Positions 8,965 to 18,608 of a DNA stretch of 64,000 nucleotides are shown here, piece after piece. Below the pieces are notes generated by a model. It saw only the letters and a program-made list of their open reading frames with translations. It had not been told where the DNA came from and did not search any database. How positions within the stretch are numbered: position 1 is the first letter of the stretch; every line of letters starts with the position of its first letter. This DNA comes from Lachnospiraceae bacterium (GTDB taxonomy: Bacteria > Bacillota > Clostridia > Lachnospirales > Lachnospiraceae): contig JAFRYA010000003.1 of the NCBI GenBank assembly GCA_017441295.1, forward strand, positions 97,522-161,521, read 5' to 3'. Made by a program: the position numbers and the translations under genes.

Positions 8965-10629
8965 TTATGGTCTTCTTAAAACTCCGTTCGCCAGATCATC
9001 CTTTGCTCCGGCTCTCAGCACATTGTGGAGTTTCTTGCCGGTGGCATTGTATGGAAGTTCTGACACAATAGCATAATATCTCGGGCACTTATAATAAGCG
9101 ATCGCGTCATGGTTCGTGCAGAACGCGTTAATGTCCTGAACTGTCAGGGTCTCATCTGCCGGCAGGATATATGCCGCGACTGACTGGCCTCTGGACGGAT
9201 CGTCCACGCCGATTATCATGCAGTCCTTGACACGCTCGTTCTGGTTAATTACTTCCTCAAGCTGCTCCGGGTAAATATTCTCACCCATACAGATGATCAT
9301 GTTATCCTTGCGGCCTGTGATCGAAATATACTGGTTAGCATCCCATGTGCCCACGTCCTTGGTATAGAACCAACCATCATCACTGTATTTCTCTTTAGTC
9401 TGCTCTTCGTTCGCCACGTAACACATAGCTGTCTTCTCGGGAGCAAAGATAATGATCTCGCCGGTGCTCTTGCCGTCCATCGGCACCATATCATCCGGAT
9501 CAGCTTTTCTGTCAGGATAGATGTTCACAACCCTGACTTCATCGCCGATGCATGACCTGCCGGCTGTACCGCTCATATCAGGCAGATCATATGGTCTCAG
9601 GAAGGTGTTCCAGAATGTCTCTGTTGTTCCATAACCGTTGAATATATTAGGAGTCAGCGTCTTCAGGAAGCGGATGCATTCCTCTTTCTCGAGAGGCGCT
9701 CCCATTGTAACAATGCCTTTCAGGGTTGGCAGTTCTTCAGGGTGCTTCTGCTGTCTGTCAGCGAGCTTAACCAGCGCTGCCGGTGCTCCGATCAGGAATG
9801 TAATGCCATACTTTTTGGTGTACTCAAAGCAGTATTTCGGGCTGAACATACGCATTACCACAACGCAGCCTCCTACGTACAGTGTAGGATTCGGGCCGCC
9901 CGAATGCAGTCCTCCTCTGTGGAACCATGGAGTCATGTTCATGGTCACGTCTTTTGGTGACAGCGGAAAGCTCATGATAGTATCATGCGCTGATAACACT
10001 TCGTTGATATTGTTCAGCGGAATACCCTTTGGAGTGCCTGTCGTGCCTGATGTGGAGAGTCTGGTTACTTCCATATACATGTCATGCTTAAACTCCACGT
10101 CCGGTTCACAGCCATTGCCTTTTGCCAGTATCTCACCAAACGAATAATGGCCTGCAGGCAGTTCTCCCGCATTGCCCCTGTAATCAACTGCTAATACGAT
10201 TTCAGGCTTGTTTTCGCACAGTTCCAGCGCTCTGACAGCCATTTCTGATACGTCAGTGTCATAAATGTAAACCTTTGGTTTGTCACGGTCGATCAGGTTG
10301 GCAGTTTCCTGCGCAGAGAAGTTGAAATTGACCGGGCTGTCGATAGCACCGATCTTCTGCGGAGCTATATAGCACATTACAAACTGCGGTGAATTGTAAA
10401 GCTGGAAGAAAACAACATCTGAAGGTTTTACTCCCTTCTCCAGCAGAAAGTTCGCCAATTTGTTTACATCTGAATTTAAGTCTTTGTATGTCCAGATCTG
10501 CTCCTTGACCGGATCAATCACAGCTCTGCTGTCAGGATATCTTCTGACGTTGCGCATGAACTGGCTGATCCAGGAAAAGCTGGATTCAAAAACCTTTTTA
10601 TAACTTTGTACGTCGTAAGTGTAGTCCAT
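8965..10629 (-). CDS. AMP-forming acyl-CoA (or acyl-ACP) synthetase, last gene of the fab operon
   Basis: 554-residue ANL-superfamily adenylating enzyme. Seen: the P-loop-like STSGTTGTPKGIP, the A5 motif GYGTTE, the hinge region YTKDVGTW...ITGRKDNMI and the C-terminal lysine region YNATGKKLHN. It activates a carboxylic acid with ATP and transfers it to CoA or a carrier. Position at the end of the FASII operon, 12 bases after fabF2, suggests it recycles free fatty acids or supplies a primer; this is inference. Ribosome binding site GGAGG seven bases before ATG. Confidence 0.85.
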   Translation of the reverse strand: MDYTYDVQSYKKVFESSFSWISQFMRNVRRYPDSRAVIDPVKEQIWTYKDLNSDVNKLANFLLEKGVKPSDVVFFQLYNSPQFVMCYIAPQKIGAIDSPVNFNFSAQETANLIDRDKPKVYIYDTDVSEMAVRALELCENKPEIVLAVDYRGNAGELPAGHYSFGEILAKGNGCEPDVEFKHDMYMEVTRLSTSGTTGTPKGIPLNNINEVLSAHDTIMSFPLSPKDVTMNMTPWFHRGGLHSGGPNPTLYVGGCVVVMRMFSPKYCFEYTKKYGITFLIGAPAALVKLADRQQKHPEELPTLKGIVTMGAPLEKEECIRFLKTLTPNIFNGYGTTETFWNTFLRPYDLPDMSGTAGRSCIGDEVRVVNIYPDRKADPDDMVPMDGKSTGEIIIFAPEKTAMCYVANEEQTKEKYSDDGWFYTKDVGTWDANQYISITGRKDNMIICMGENIYPEQLEEVINQNERVKDCMIIGVDDPSRGQSVAAYILPADETLTVQDINAFCTNHDAIAYYKCPRYYAIVSELPYNATGKKLHNVLRAGAKDDLANGVLRRP

Positions 10630-10641
10630 AAAGACCTCCGC

Positions 10642-11847
10642 TTAGAATGGTTTGCCAACGATTATTGAAGAGTTCTGACCGCCGAATCCGAATGCGTTGG
10701 ACATTGCTGTTTTAATGTTCTGTTTCTTATTATCATCAGAAACAAGTTTCAGATCACACTCTTCATCCTGCTCTGAAAGGCCGGCGTTAACAGGCAGTAA
10801 ACCCGTCTCGATAGCCTTAATGCAGGTAATGAGTTCAACAATACCGCCTGCTCCCATCATATGTCCGGTAGCGCCTTTTGTTGAACTTACGAACACATTA
10901 TCCCTGCCAAATACTTCTGTAATGGCCTTGGTCTCAGCGATATCGCCTGCATGTGTTGCGGTACCGTGTGCATTGATATAATCAACGTCTTCAGGCTTCA
11001 GACCTGCGTTCTCGAGTGCAAGTCTCATACATGCTGCTGCGCCTGTTCCTTCAGGATTCGGGGATACTGTGTTATATGCGTCTGTATTATTGGCTACACC
11101 CAGAAGATCTGCCAGTACTCTGGCATTTCTGAATGCAGCGTGTTCTTTGGTTTCAAGTATTATGCATCCGCCGCCTTCTCCGAGGACAAATCCGTCCCTG
11201 TTCTTATCAAATGGCAGGCTGCTGCCTGTCTTGGACAGCGCTCCTGTCTTGTGAAGGCTCTGGATCAATGTGGCTGTAATAGCAGCCTCTCCAGCCATAA
11301 CGACCATGGCATCTGCCATTCCGGCGTTCAGCATAAGAGCTGCCAGGGTTATTGCGTCGCCGCCTGATGAGCAGGCAGTGCTAACAGTCATGTCAGGTCC
11401 CTGGATGCCATAATTGATTGACAGCTGTGCAGCTGCGATATTGCCCATTGCCTTAACCAGGAATTTAGGGCTCGCAGCACGTCCCTTGACAGCTAAGTCA
11501 ACGCCTGTTCTGTCGATAATGGAGATGCCGCTCAGGGCACTGCCCATTACTATTCCGACACGGCTGCTGTGTGTCTCCAGGCCGCTCATTTTAATAGCTT
11601 CCTCTGCAGCGATATACGCGTACTGCATATATGGCTCCATATCCAGGCTAAGCTTGGTCGGCAGATAGTCCTTAGGATTGAAATCCCACACCTGACCAGC
11701 GTTCTTTACAGGCAGTTCGCTCACATCGATGCTCTTGATCTCACCGATGCCGCATTTGCCTGATGTAAGGTTATTCCAGAATTCATCCACACCTACGCCT
11801 AATGGCGTAACAGCGCCGATGCCGGTGATAACAAGTTTACTGTTCAC
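10642..11847 (-). CDS. Second beta-ketoacyl-ACP synthase of KAS I/II type
   Basis: 401 residues, thiolase fold. The catalytic triad is complete: Cys159 (STACSSG), His294 (NAHGTATHAGD) and His329 (KGATGHMMGAGG). It is shorter and clearly diverged from the FabF encoded just upstream. Start is GTG, overlapping the preceding TAG by one base (TAGTG), so translation is coupled. As no KAS III (fabH) lies in the operon, this enzyme could start chains by malonyl-ACP decarboxylation or act on a special chain length; both are inference. Confidence 0.9.
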   Translation of the reverse strand: MNSKLVITGIGAVTPLGVGVDEFWNNLTSGKCGIGEIKSIDVSELPVKNAGQVWDFNPKDYLPTKLSLDMEPYMQYAYIAAEEAIKMSGLETHSSRVGIVMGSALSGISIIDRTGVDLAVKGRAASPKFLVKAMGNIAAAQLSINYGIQGPDMTVSTACSSGGDAITLAALMLNAGMADAMVVMAGEAAITATLIQSLHKTGALSKTGSSLPFDKNRDGFVLGEGGGCIILETKEHAAFRNARVLADLLGVANNTDAYNTVSPNPEGTGAAACMRLALENAGLKPEDVDYINAHGTATHAGDIAETKAITEVFGRDNVFVSSTKGATGHMMGAGGIVELITCIKAIETGLLPVNAGLSEQDEECDLKLVSDDNKKQNIKTAMSNAFGFGGQNSSIIVGKPF

Positions 11848-13085
11848 TACTCTTCACCGCCGTTTCTCTTGAAAGCGAGGCATGCGTTGTGTCCGCCAAA
11901 TCCAAGTGATGATGAAAGAGCTGCTTCGAAATTGCCAGGGGCAGCTTTATTAGGTGTATAGTTCAGGTCACAGTCCGGGTCAGGCTCCATATAGTTAATA
12001 GTCGGCGGAGCTATGCCGTCTGTCAGCGCCTTAACGCAGATAACAGCCTCTGCTGCGCCCGCAGCGCCGAGCATATGTCCTGTCATGGACTTGGTGGAGC
12101 TGATCGCAATCCTGCGTGCTCTCTCTTCACCGAGCGCCCTCTTGACTGCCAGTGTCTCTATACGGTCATTCATGGCTGTGCCTGTACCGTGAGCGTTGTA
12201 ATATACAGCGTCTGTATCAAGACCCAGCTCATTCCATGCCTGAAGGATTGCCTTGTATCCGCCTTCAGCATTTGGTTCCGGTGATGTCATATGGTATGCG
12301 TCACATGTTGAGCCATATCCTGCCAATTCTGCGTAGATATGCGCGCCTCTGGCCTTGGCATGCTCGTATTCCTCCAGGATCAGGCAGCCTGCGCCTTCAC
12401 CCATTACGAATCCGCTTCTTCTTGCGTCGAATGGAAGTGATGCGGCATTTGGGTCTTCTGATAATGACAGAGCCATCATTGTGGTGAATCCTGCTGCTGC
12501 AAGAGGATTAACTGTAGCCTCGCTGCCGCCTGCGATCATTGCGTCCACATATCCGTGGCGGATCAGGCGCATTGCTTCACCAATGGCATTGCTGCCTGAT
12601 GCGCATGCGGTAACCTGAGGCATGGCAGGTCCCATGCAGCCAAAGCGGATGGCGATCATTGAGGATGCCATATTAGGGATCATCATTGGAATAAAGAAAG
12701 GTGAAACCCTCTTCGGTCCTTTCTCGATCAGCTTCAGATGCTCTTTCATGAATGTATCGATGCCGCCGATACCTGAGCCGATCATTACACCGATTCTGTC
12801 CTTGTCAACAGTTCCGATGATCTGTGAATCTTCTACTGCCTGGCATGCAGCGCCAATGGCGAAATGTGTATATATGTCGCTGTGCAGGATATCCATCTTC
12901 TCCATGTAGGTCTTTGGATCAAAATCATGCACTTCCGCTGCTACTTTAACTTTGTAATCAGTGGTATCAAATTTGGTGATCGGACCGATTCCGTTCTTGC
13001 CTGCTTTAATATTTTCCCAGAAAGTCTGAACATCATTTCCTAACGGGCTGACGATGCCCAGACCAGTGACTGCTACCCTTCTCAT
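11847..13085 (-). CDS. fabF: Beta-ketoacyl-ACP synthase II (FabF)
   Basis: 412 residues from the ATG at 13085, chosen because AGGAGG stands six bases upstream and the product begins with the canonical MRRVAVTGLG; a longer frame reaching back into accA has no such signal. Catalytic Cys161 (TACASGSN), His299 (NAHGTGT) and His337 (MTGHMLGAAGA). It elongates acyl-ACP by Claisen condensation with malonyl-ACP. Confidence 0.95.
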   Translation of the reverse strand: MRRVAVTGLGIVSPLGNDVQTFWENIKAGKNGIGPITKFDTTDYKVKVAAEVHDFDPKTYMEKMDILHSDIYTHFAIGAACQAVEDSQIIGTVDKDRIGVMIGSGIGGIDTFMKEHLKLIEKGPKRVSPFFIPMMIPNMASSMIAIRFGCMGPAMPQVTACASGSNAIGEAMRLIRHGYVDAMIAGGSEATVNPLAAAGFTTMMALSLSEDPNAASLPFDARRSGFVMGEGAGCLILEEYEHAKARGAHIYAELAGYGSTCDAYHMTSPEPNAEGGYKAILQAWNELGLDTDAVYYNAHGTGTAMNDRIETLAVKRALGEERARRIAISSTKSMTGHMLGAAGAAEAVICVKALTDGIAPPTINYMEPDPDCDLNYTPNKAAPGNFEAALSSSLGFGGHNACLAFKRNGGEE

Positions 13086-13101
13086 GGTTCCTCCTAAAAT
13101 G

Positions 13102-13884
13102 TTATTTTTGTCCCACTTTGCGGAACTTCCTGTATCTTTCCTCAAGGAGCTCATCTAAAGGCTTGCTGCCGAGCACCTTGAGCTCATTTATCAGATCTTC
13201 TTTTATCATCTTGTAGAATGGTTCCTCATCGATATTTTCTTCAGAGATAACCTTCTCGATGAATCCGTTGTTAAGTGAATCCTGGGCCGTGAGCTTGAGC
13301 ACTTCTGCTGCCTCATCAGCCCTGCCTGAATCCTTCCAGAGAATGCTGGCGCAGCCCTCCGGTGAAATTACTGAATAAACAGCGTTCTCCAGCATCCATA
13401 CCCTGTCAGCCACAGCTAGAGCCAGCGCTCCGCCTGAGCCGCCTTCTCCAACAAAGATGGAGATGACAGGTGTCTTAAGGGTCATCATTTCCATTAGATT
13501 TTCTGCAATGGCTGCACCCTGACCTCTTTCTTCAGCTCCAATGCCGCAGTAAGCGCCTGACGTGTCAATAAAGCAGATGACCGGACGTTTGAACTTCTCA
13601 GCCTGCTTCATCAGTCTGAGTGCCTTGCGGTATCCTTCCGGCTGCGGAGCTCCGAATGAACGGGCCATTCTTTCCTTGATGGAGTGTCCCTTTTCAATCG
13701 CCACTACTGTAACAGGCTTATCTGCCAGCATGGCTATTCCGGCAACTACAGCGCCGTCATCAGCGAACTTTCTGTCGCCGTGCAGTTCCAGGAATACATC
13801 GAAAATGTGATGGATATAATCAACTGAGGTCGGTCTGAAATTAGACCTGGCTGTCTTGACTTTCTCGTATGCATCGGTCTTCAT
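13102..13884 (-). CDS. accA: Acetyl-CoA carboxylase carboxyltransferase subunit alpha
   Basis: 260 residues, crotonase fold. Conserved stretches include ELHGDRKFADD near the N-terminus, CFIDTSGAYCGIGAEERGQG and GEGGSGGALAL, which form the CoA/carboxybiotin site with AccD. The N-terminal extension of proteobacterial AccA is absent, as in other Firmicutes. Start codon overlaps the accD stop (TAATG). Confidence 0.95.
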   Translation of the reverse strand: MKTDAYEKVKTARSNFRPTSVDYIHHIFDVFLELHGDRKFADDGAVVAGIAMLADKPVTVVAIEKGHSIKERMARSFGAPQPEGYRKALRLMKQAEKFKRPVICFIDTSGAYCGIGAEERGQGAAIAENLMEMMTLKTPVISIFVGEGGSGGALALAVADRVWMLENAVYSVISPEGCASILWKDSGRADEAAEVLKLTAQDSLNNGFIEKVISEENIDEEPFYKMIKEDLINELKVLGSKPLDELLEERYRKFRKVGQK

Positions 13885-14747
13885 TACGCGTCCTCCCTCC
13901 TGTTATGTACTTTGAGCAGATGTCTGATGACGGTCCTCTGCTTCTGCCTGTTTACAATAGCGTCAACAAAGCCATGCTTCATCATGAATTCCGATGTCTG
14001 GAATCCCTTCGGCAGAGGCTTCTTGGTGGTCTGTTCAATAACTCTGGCACCTGCGAATCCAACTGTAGCAGATGGCTCAGCTAATATAATGTCGCCTTCC
14101 ATCGCGAAGCTGGCGGTAACGCCGCCCGTGGTCGGATCAGTCAATATTGTCAGATAGAACAGTCCTGCATCGCTGTGGCGCTTAACTGCTCCGCTGGTCT
14201 TGGCCATCTGAAGGAGTGAGAAAAGTCCCTCCTGCATTCTGGCTCCGCCTGAAACAGTAAAGCCTACAACGCTCATCTTGTGTTCTGTGGCATATTCAAA
14301 AAGAGCTGTTATCTTCTCGCCTACCGCAGTGCCCATGCTGCCCATCATGAAATATGGCTCCATGGCAAATATGCAGCATTCCTCGCCGCCGATTGTGGCT
14401 GTACCGCAGATAACGCCTTCTTTTTCTTTGCTGAGATTCTTGGCGGATTCAATCTTACCTTCATAACCCGGGAATCCGATCGGGTCAGAAAATGTTACGT
14501 CATCGAACATTTCCTTAAATGAGCCCTTGTCTGTCATGGCGCTGATTCTCTGCCTGGAATTCATCCTGAAATGATATCCGCAGGTGCAGACGTTCAGATT
14601 GCCTGCCAGCTCACTGAGCGGTGTTTCTCTATGGCAATTCGGACATTTCTTTTCCGGTTCGCTTTCATCGCTCTGGATGAGCGCAGATGTCCTGCCGCCC
14701 TTCTCCAGCTCATTTTTAGGCTGTAACCTGAAATTCAAAAAAGCCAT
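13884..14747 (-). CDS. accD: Acetyl-CoA carboxylase carboxyltransferase subunit beta
   Basis: 287 residues. An N-terminal zinc ribbon carries Cys35, Cys38, Cys54 and Cys56; the second pair is CTC (C-x-C) where the family normally has C-x2-C, one residue short. The carboxyltransferase domain shows FTVSGGARMQEG and the oxyanion region LTDPTTGGVTAS. Forms the heterotetramer with AccA that moves CO2 from carboxybiotin to acetyl-CoA. Confidence 0.95.
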   Translation of the reverse strand: MAFLNFRLQPKNELEKGGRTSALIQSDESEPEKKCPNCHRETPLSELAGNLNVCTCGYHFRMNSRQRISAMTDKGSFKEMFDDVTFSDPIGFPGYEGKIESAKNLSKEKEGVICGTATIGGEECCIFAMEPYFMMGSMGTAVGEKITALFEYATEHKMSVVGFTVSGGARMQEGLFSLLQMAKTSGAVKRHSDAGLFYLTILTDPTTGGVTASFAMEGDIILAEPSATVGFAGARVIEQTTKKPLPKGFQTSEFMMKHGFVDAIVNRQKQRTVIRHLLKVHNRREDA

Positions 14748-14749
14748 TT

Positions 14750-16057
14750 CTATCTATCCTCCATAAACGTTAAGTCGTAGCTTCCGTCCACAAATCTTTC
14801 ATCTGAAATAATATCCAGCTGCTCAGCGATATTGCATTTAATGCCGTCGATCAGCAGTTCGCACAGCGCAGCCTTCATCTTGCGGACAGCGTCTGAACGC
14901 TTGCTGGCGTATACGATCAGCTTGCCTACCAGTGAGTCATAATATGGCGGCACTTCGTCGCCTATGAACAGGTACGAATCAAATCTGATCAACGGTCCTC
15001 CCGGAACATGCAGCATCCTGATTGTGCCCGGTGTCAGGGCATTGATGCGGCATTCAATGGCATGTCCCACTGTGCGGATATCATCCTGATTGATGTAAAG
15101 TTCCACACCTGCAGCGACTCTGATCTGCCATTTAACAATATCAACCATCGTCAGCATCTCTGTGACGCAGTGCTCAACCTGCAGGCGCACGTTCATTTCC
15201 ATGAACCAGAAATTGCCTTCCCTGTCTAAAAGGAATTCCATAGTACCAACGCCTACATAACCGATGCTCTTGGTGGCCTCGATCACTTTCTGCATCAGGT
15301 CTTCCCTGGCCTCTTTGCTGACGCCCGGTGAAGGTGTTTCTTCGAGAAGCTTCTGATGATTTCTCTGGATTGAGCAGTCTCTTTCTCCAAGGCAGACTAC
15401 ATTGCCGAATTCATCAGCAATGATCTGGACCTCGATATGGCGTGCCGGATAAACGTATTTCTCCATATATACTCCGCCATCGCCAAAAGAAGCATTTGCT
15501 TCTGAAACAGCCAGATAATAAAGGTCGTTCATCTCTGAAGGGCTGTTTACCAGACGGATGCCCTTGCCGCCTCCGCCTGATCTGGCCTTCAGCATGACCG
15601 GATAACCGATCCTCTCAGCTGCTTCCAGCGCGTCTTCAGGAGAATCCAGCACATCAGTGTCCGGAATAGGGTTCAGCCTGGTCTTGGATATCAGCTGTTT
15701 GATCTTGGTTTTGTCGCCTATAGCTTCCATAAGTGAAGCGTCAGGTCCTATAAAAACAATGCCGTTCTTGCGGCATGTCTTGGCAAAATGTGCATTTTCA
15801 GACAAAAAACCATATCCCGGATGAATGGCCTGGGCACCTGAAACGAGGGCCGCGCTGATCAGCTTGTCCTCGTCCATATAGCTTTGGTCTGAAGGATATG
15901 GTCCAATGCAGAAGCTCTCATCGGCCAGTGCCACATGCAGAGCTTCTTTGTCAGCTTCAGAATAAACCGCGACTGTGGATATGCCCATTTCCTTGCATGC
16001 CCTGATTATCCTGACCGCGATTTCACCTCTGTTTGCAATTAATATCTTAGAAAACAT
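14750..16057 (-). CDS. accC: Biotin carboxylase
   Basis: 435 residues, ATP-grasp fold. Seen: IANRGEIAVRIIRA at the N-terminus, the HPGYGFLSEN loop, the glycine-rich ATP lid KARSGGGGKGIR, ERDCSIQRNHQK and EMNVRLQVEHCVTE. The last differs slightly from the usual EMNTRxQVEHPVTE. It carboxylates the biotin of AccB. Length is a little shorter than the usual 445-450. Two bases separate it from accD. Confidence 0.96.
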   Translation of the reverse strand: MFSKILIANRGEIAVRIIRACKEMGISTVAVYSEADKEALHVALADESFCIGPYPSDQSYMDEDKLISAALVSGAQAIHPGYGFLSENAHFAKTCRKNGIVFIGPDASLMEAIGDKTKIKQLISKTRLNPIPDTDVLDSPEDALEAAERIGYPVMLKARSGGGGKGIRLVNSPSEMNDLYYLAVSEANASFGDGGVYMEKYVYPARHIEVQIIADEFGNVVCLGERDCSIQRNHQKLLEETPSPGVSKEAREDLMQKVIEATKSIGYVGVGTMEFLLDREGNFWFMEMNVRLQVEHCVTEMLTMVDIVKWQIRVAAGVELYINQDDIRTVGHAIECRINALTPGTIRMLHVPGGPLIRFDSYLFIGDEVPPYYDSLVGKLIVYASKRSDAVRKMKAALCELLIDGIKCNIAEQLDIISDERFVDGSYDLTFMEDR

Positions 16058-16088
16058 TTAATGTCTCTCTCAATCTTCAAGTAATAAA

Positions 16089-16505
16089 TCATGCATCTAC
16101 AATAGCAATGGAGAATTCGCCCTTGATACACAGGCGGTCTCCAACATAGCCCTCGCCCTCAGCGAAATAAAACGGTCCTGAGCTGCGTGTAATATGCACT
16201 ATAGTTTCAAAAAGGTCTCCCGGACGGACCGGAGACTTAAATTTTACATTCTTAAGTCCTGTGTACATACCGATCTTGCCTTCAGTCAGCTTGTCCTTGA
16301 GCAGGACACATACAGACTGTGCCAGTATCTCACACTGAATGACTCCCGGAACGATAGGATTGCCCGGGAAATGTCCCTGCAGGAAGAATTCATCTCCCTT
16401 AACCAGATATTTGCCCCAGCCCTGGCCGTCCTCGCAGCCTGCTTCATCAAGCAGCAGCATAGGCTCTCTGTGAGGCATGATAGCTTTAAGTTCTTCTTTG
16501 TTCAT
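16089..16505 (-). CDS. fabZ: 3-hydroxyacyl-ACP dehydratase FabZ
   Basis: 138 residues from the ATG at 16505, one base past the accB stop (TAG-T-ATG) with GAGAG upstream; a longer frame into accB is less likely. Hot-dog fold with PHREPMLLLDE, active-site His45 in GHFPGNPIVPG and Glu59 in QCEIL. It dehydrates beta-hydroxyacyl-ACP. No fabA-like isomerase gene is present here, so unsaturated fatty acid synthesis would need another route. Confidence 0.93.
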   Translation of the reverse strand: MNKEELKAIMPHREPMLLLDEAGCEDGQGWGKYLVKGDEFFLQGHFPGNPIVPGVIQCEILAQSVCVLLKDKLTEGKIGMYTGLKNVKFKSPVRPGDLFETIVHITRSSGPFYFAEGEGYVGDRLCIKGEFSIAIVDA

Positions 16506-16506
16506 A

Positions 16507-16932
16507 CTATCTCTCAATTCTGAACAACTTGGTTCCGTATTCAACTACCTGGCCGTCAGTGATGCAAATCTCTGCAATGGTGCCGTCAATTTCTGTCTGG
16601 ATCATGTTCATCAGCTTCATGGCCTCAACAATACACAGGATATCGCCGGCTTTGACTTTGTCGCCGAGCTTTACATAAGGGTCTGAGTTCTCAGTAGGAG
16701 CCAGATAAGCCACACCAACCATAGGTGATGTAACATAGCTGGAATCATCCGTGCTCTCACTCTTCTCTGCAGCTGCGGCAGGTGCTGCGGCTGCTGCCTG
16801 AGGAACCTGGATAACATTTTCAGCTACGGCTCTTTCCAGTCTGACAGTCACGCCGTCTTCGGTGATCTCCAGACCTGACAGATCCTCTTCCCTCATTAAT
16901 TTCGCATATTTTCTGATGTTAGCTTCATCCAT
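16507..16932 (-). CDS. accB: Biotin carboxyl carrier protein of acetyl-CoA carboxylase
   Basis: 141 residues: an N-terminal part, an Ala/Pro-rich hinge at about 44-56, and the biotinyl domain with EAMKLMN, where Lys106 carries biotin. The thumb insertion of AccB (SPMVGVAYLAPTENSDPYV) is present, which separates it from decarboxylase carrier proteins. Confidence 0.95.
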   Translation of the reverse strand: MDEANIRKYAKLMREEDLSGLEITEDGVTVRLERAVAENVIQVPQAAAAAPAAAAEKSESTDDSSYVTSPMVGVAYLAPTENSDPYVKLGDKVKAGDILCIVEAMKLMNMIQTEIDGTIAEICITDGQVVEYGTKLFRIER

Positions 16933-16962
16933 TTTTATAAACCGCCTTAAACTAGTTAATTA

Positions 16963-17697
16963 TCACATCGCAATACCGCCGTCCACCTGAAGGACCGCGC
17001 CTGTAATATAATCTGAATTCAGAAGGAACGCTGCAGCATCGGCAATTTCTTCCGGTTTTCCCAGACGTCCCAGTGGAACCTGCGCTTCAAGTGCTGCAGT
17101 GTCGTTGGTAAGCTCCTTTACCATGTCTGTTGCTACAAATCCCGGAGCAACAGCGTTGCAGGTGACGTTTCTGGACGCCAGCTCCCTAGCAACGGATTTG
17201 GTCAGGCCTATAATGCCTGCCTTTGACGCGGAATAGTTAACCTGTCCCGGATTGCCGATGATGCCGGCTACTGAAGACATGTTAACGATCCTGCCGTATC
17301 TCTGCTTCATGAAGATCGGCGCGCACTGACGGATCATGTTGAATGTGCCTTTTAAGTTTGCGTCAATTACTTCATCGAATGCGCTCTCTTTCATCATTGC
17401 AAGGAGTCCGTCCCTGTTAATGCCTGCATTGTTTACCAGCAGGTCAATGGTGCCGAAATCTTTCTTGATCTGAGCGACTGTCTCTTTGACCTGGTCAAAA
17501 TCAGCTACATTGCACTGGTAGCTGGCTGCATTGACTTTATAAGCGTCTTTGCACTCCTGGCAGACCTCTTCAGCGAGAGCTGCGTTTCCGGCATAAATAA
17601 CAGCTACATTTGCCCCCTCTGAAGCCAGCTTCAGGGCAATTGCCTTGCCAATTCCGCGGCTTCCACCGGTAACAACGGCTACTTTATCCTTTAACAT
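16963..17697 (-). CDS. fabG: 3-oxoacyl-ACP reductase FabG
   Basis: 244-residue short-chain dehydrogenase. NADP(H)-binding TGGSRGIG (10-17), NNAG (89-92), and the catalytic Ser142, Tyr155 and Lys159 (NYSASKAG). It reduces beta-ketoacyl-ACP. The start overlaps the fabD stop by seven bases. Confidence 0.95.
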   Translation of the reverse strand: MLKDKVAVVTGGSRGIGKAIALKLASEGANVAVIYAGNAALAEEVCQECKDAYKVNAASYQCNVADFDQVKETVAQIKKDFGTIDLLVNNAGINRDGLLAMMKESAFDEVIDANLKGTFNMIRQCAPIFMKQRYGRIVNMSSVAGIIGNPGQVNYSASKAGIIGLTKSVARELASRNVTCNAVAPGFVATDMVKELTNDTAALEAQVPLGRLGKPEEIADAAAFLLNSDYITGAVLQVDGGIAM

Positions 17698-18608
17698 GTC
17701 AAAACTCCTTGTTTGATTTCTTCTAAGTCACTGTATTCGTTCATGCGGAATACTTTTACTGTCTCATCAATGCGTGTGATCAGTCCGGAAAGTGTCTTGC
17801 CCGGTCCGACTTCTATGAATGTGTCCACGCCGTTTGCGATCATATCCCTGACTATTGTCTCCCAATGTACAGGGCTGATAATCTGTTTCTTGAGAATGCC
17901 AGGGACGTCACTGCCGTATGGCTTGCCCAGAGTGTCTGAGTAAACAGTGATTGCAGGCTCAGTAAAGGTCTGCTCATCAATAACAGCCTCAAAAGCTTCA
18001 GCAGCTTCTTTCATATATGGAGAATGGAAAGCACCTGAAACTTTGAGCGGCATTGCCCTGCCTCCTGCTTCCTTCACAGCGTCAGAAAATGCCTGCTGGT
18101 GCTCTGCAGCGCCTGCAACGGTGATCTGTCCGCCGCCGTTGAAATTAACAGCGTAAACATTTTCAAATCCGCTGATGATCTCCATGAGTTTATCCTGCGG
18201 AAGGCGAATGACTGCTGCCATAAATGTCTCGGCTTTCTCAGCATCCTCCTGCATCAGCTGACCGCGTTTCATTACAAGCTTCATTCCGGATTCAAAATCC
18301 ATTGCACCTGCATAGTAAAGCGCTGAAAGCTCACCCAGTGAGAATCCAGCGCAGCAGTCTGCATGGATTCCATTCTCTTCCAAAACAGCAGCAAGAGCTG
18401 ACTCTACAACGTAGAGGCAGCTTTGCGTGTTTGCAGTAATTTTGAGTTCGTCTGCACTTCCTTCAAAGCACTGCAGCGATGTGCCATGTCTTAAAGCTTC
18501 AGCCTTTTTGAATATTTCTTTAGCTGCTTCGCTGTTTACGAAAGCGGAAAGTCCCATGCCCGGAACCTGGGCTCCCTGGCCTGGGAAAACAAATGCTATT
18601 TTACCCAT
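17691..18608 (-). CDS. fabD: Malonyl-CoA:ACP transacylase FabD
   Basis: 305 residues. FPGQGAQVPGMG at the N-terminus, nucleophile Ser90 in GFSLGELSAL (the family usually has GHSLGE) and His195 in GAFHSPYM. It loads malonyl groups onto AcpP. The gene overlaps the 3' end of fabK by 13 bases. Confidence 0.95.
   Translation of the reverse strand: MGKIAFVFPGQGAQVPGMGLSAFVNSEAAKEIFKKAEALRHGTSLQCFEGSADELKITANTQSCLYVVESALAAVLEENGIHADCCAGFSLGELSALYYAGAMDFESGMKLVMKRGQLMQEDAEKAETFMAAVIRLPQDKLMEIISGFENVYAVNFNGGGQITVAGAAEHQQAFSDAVKEAGGRAMPLKVSGAFHSPYMKEAAEAFEAVIDEQTFTEPAITVYSDTLGKPYGSDVPGILKKQIISPVHWETIVRDMIANGVDTFIEVGPGKTLSGLITRIDETVKVFRMNEYSDLEEIKQGVLTC

Noticed and set aside
13086..13154. Upstream extension of fabF by 23 codons
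   Set aside because: It overlaps accA and has no ribosome binding site, whereas AGGAGG precedes the ATG at 13085 and the family N-terminus starts there.
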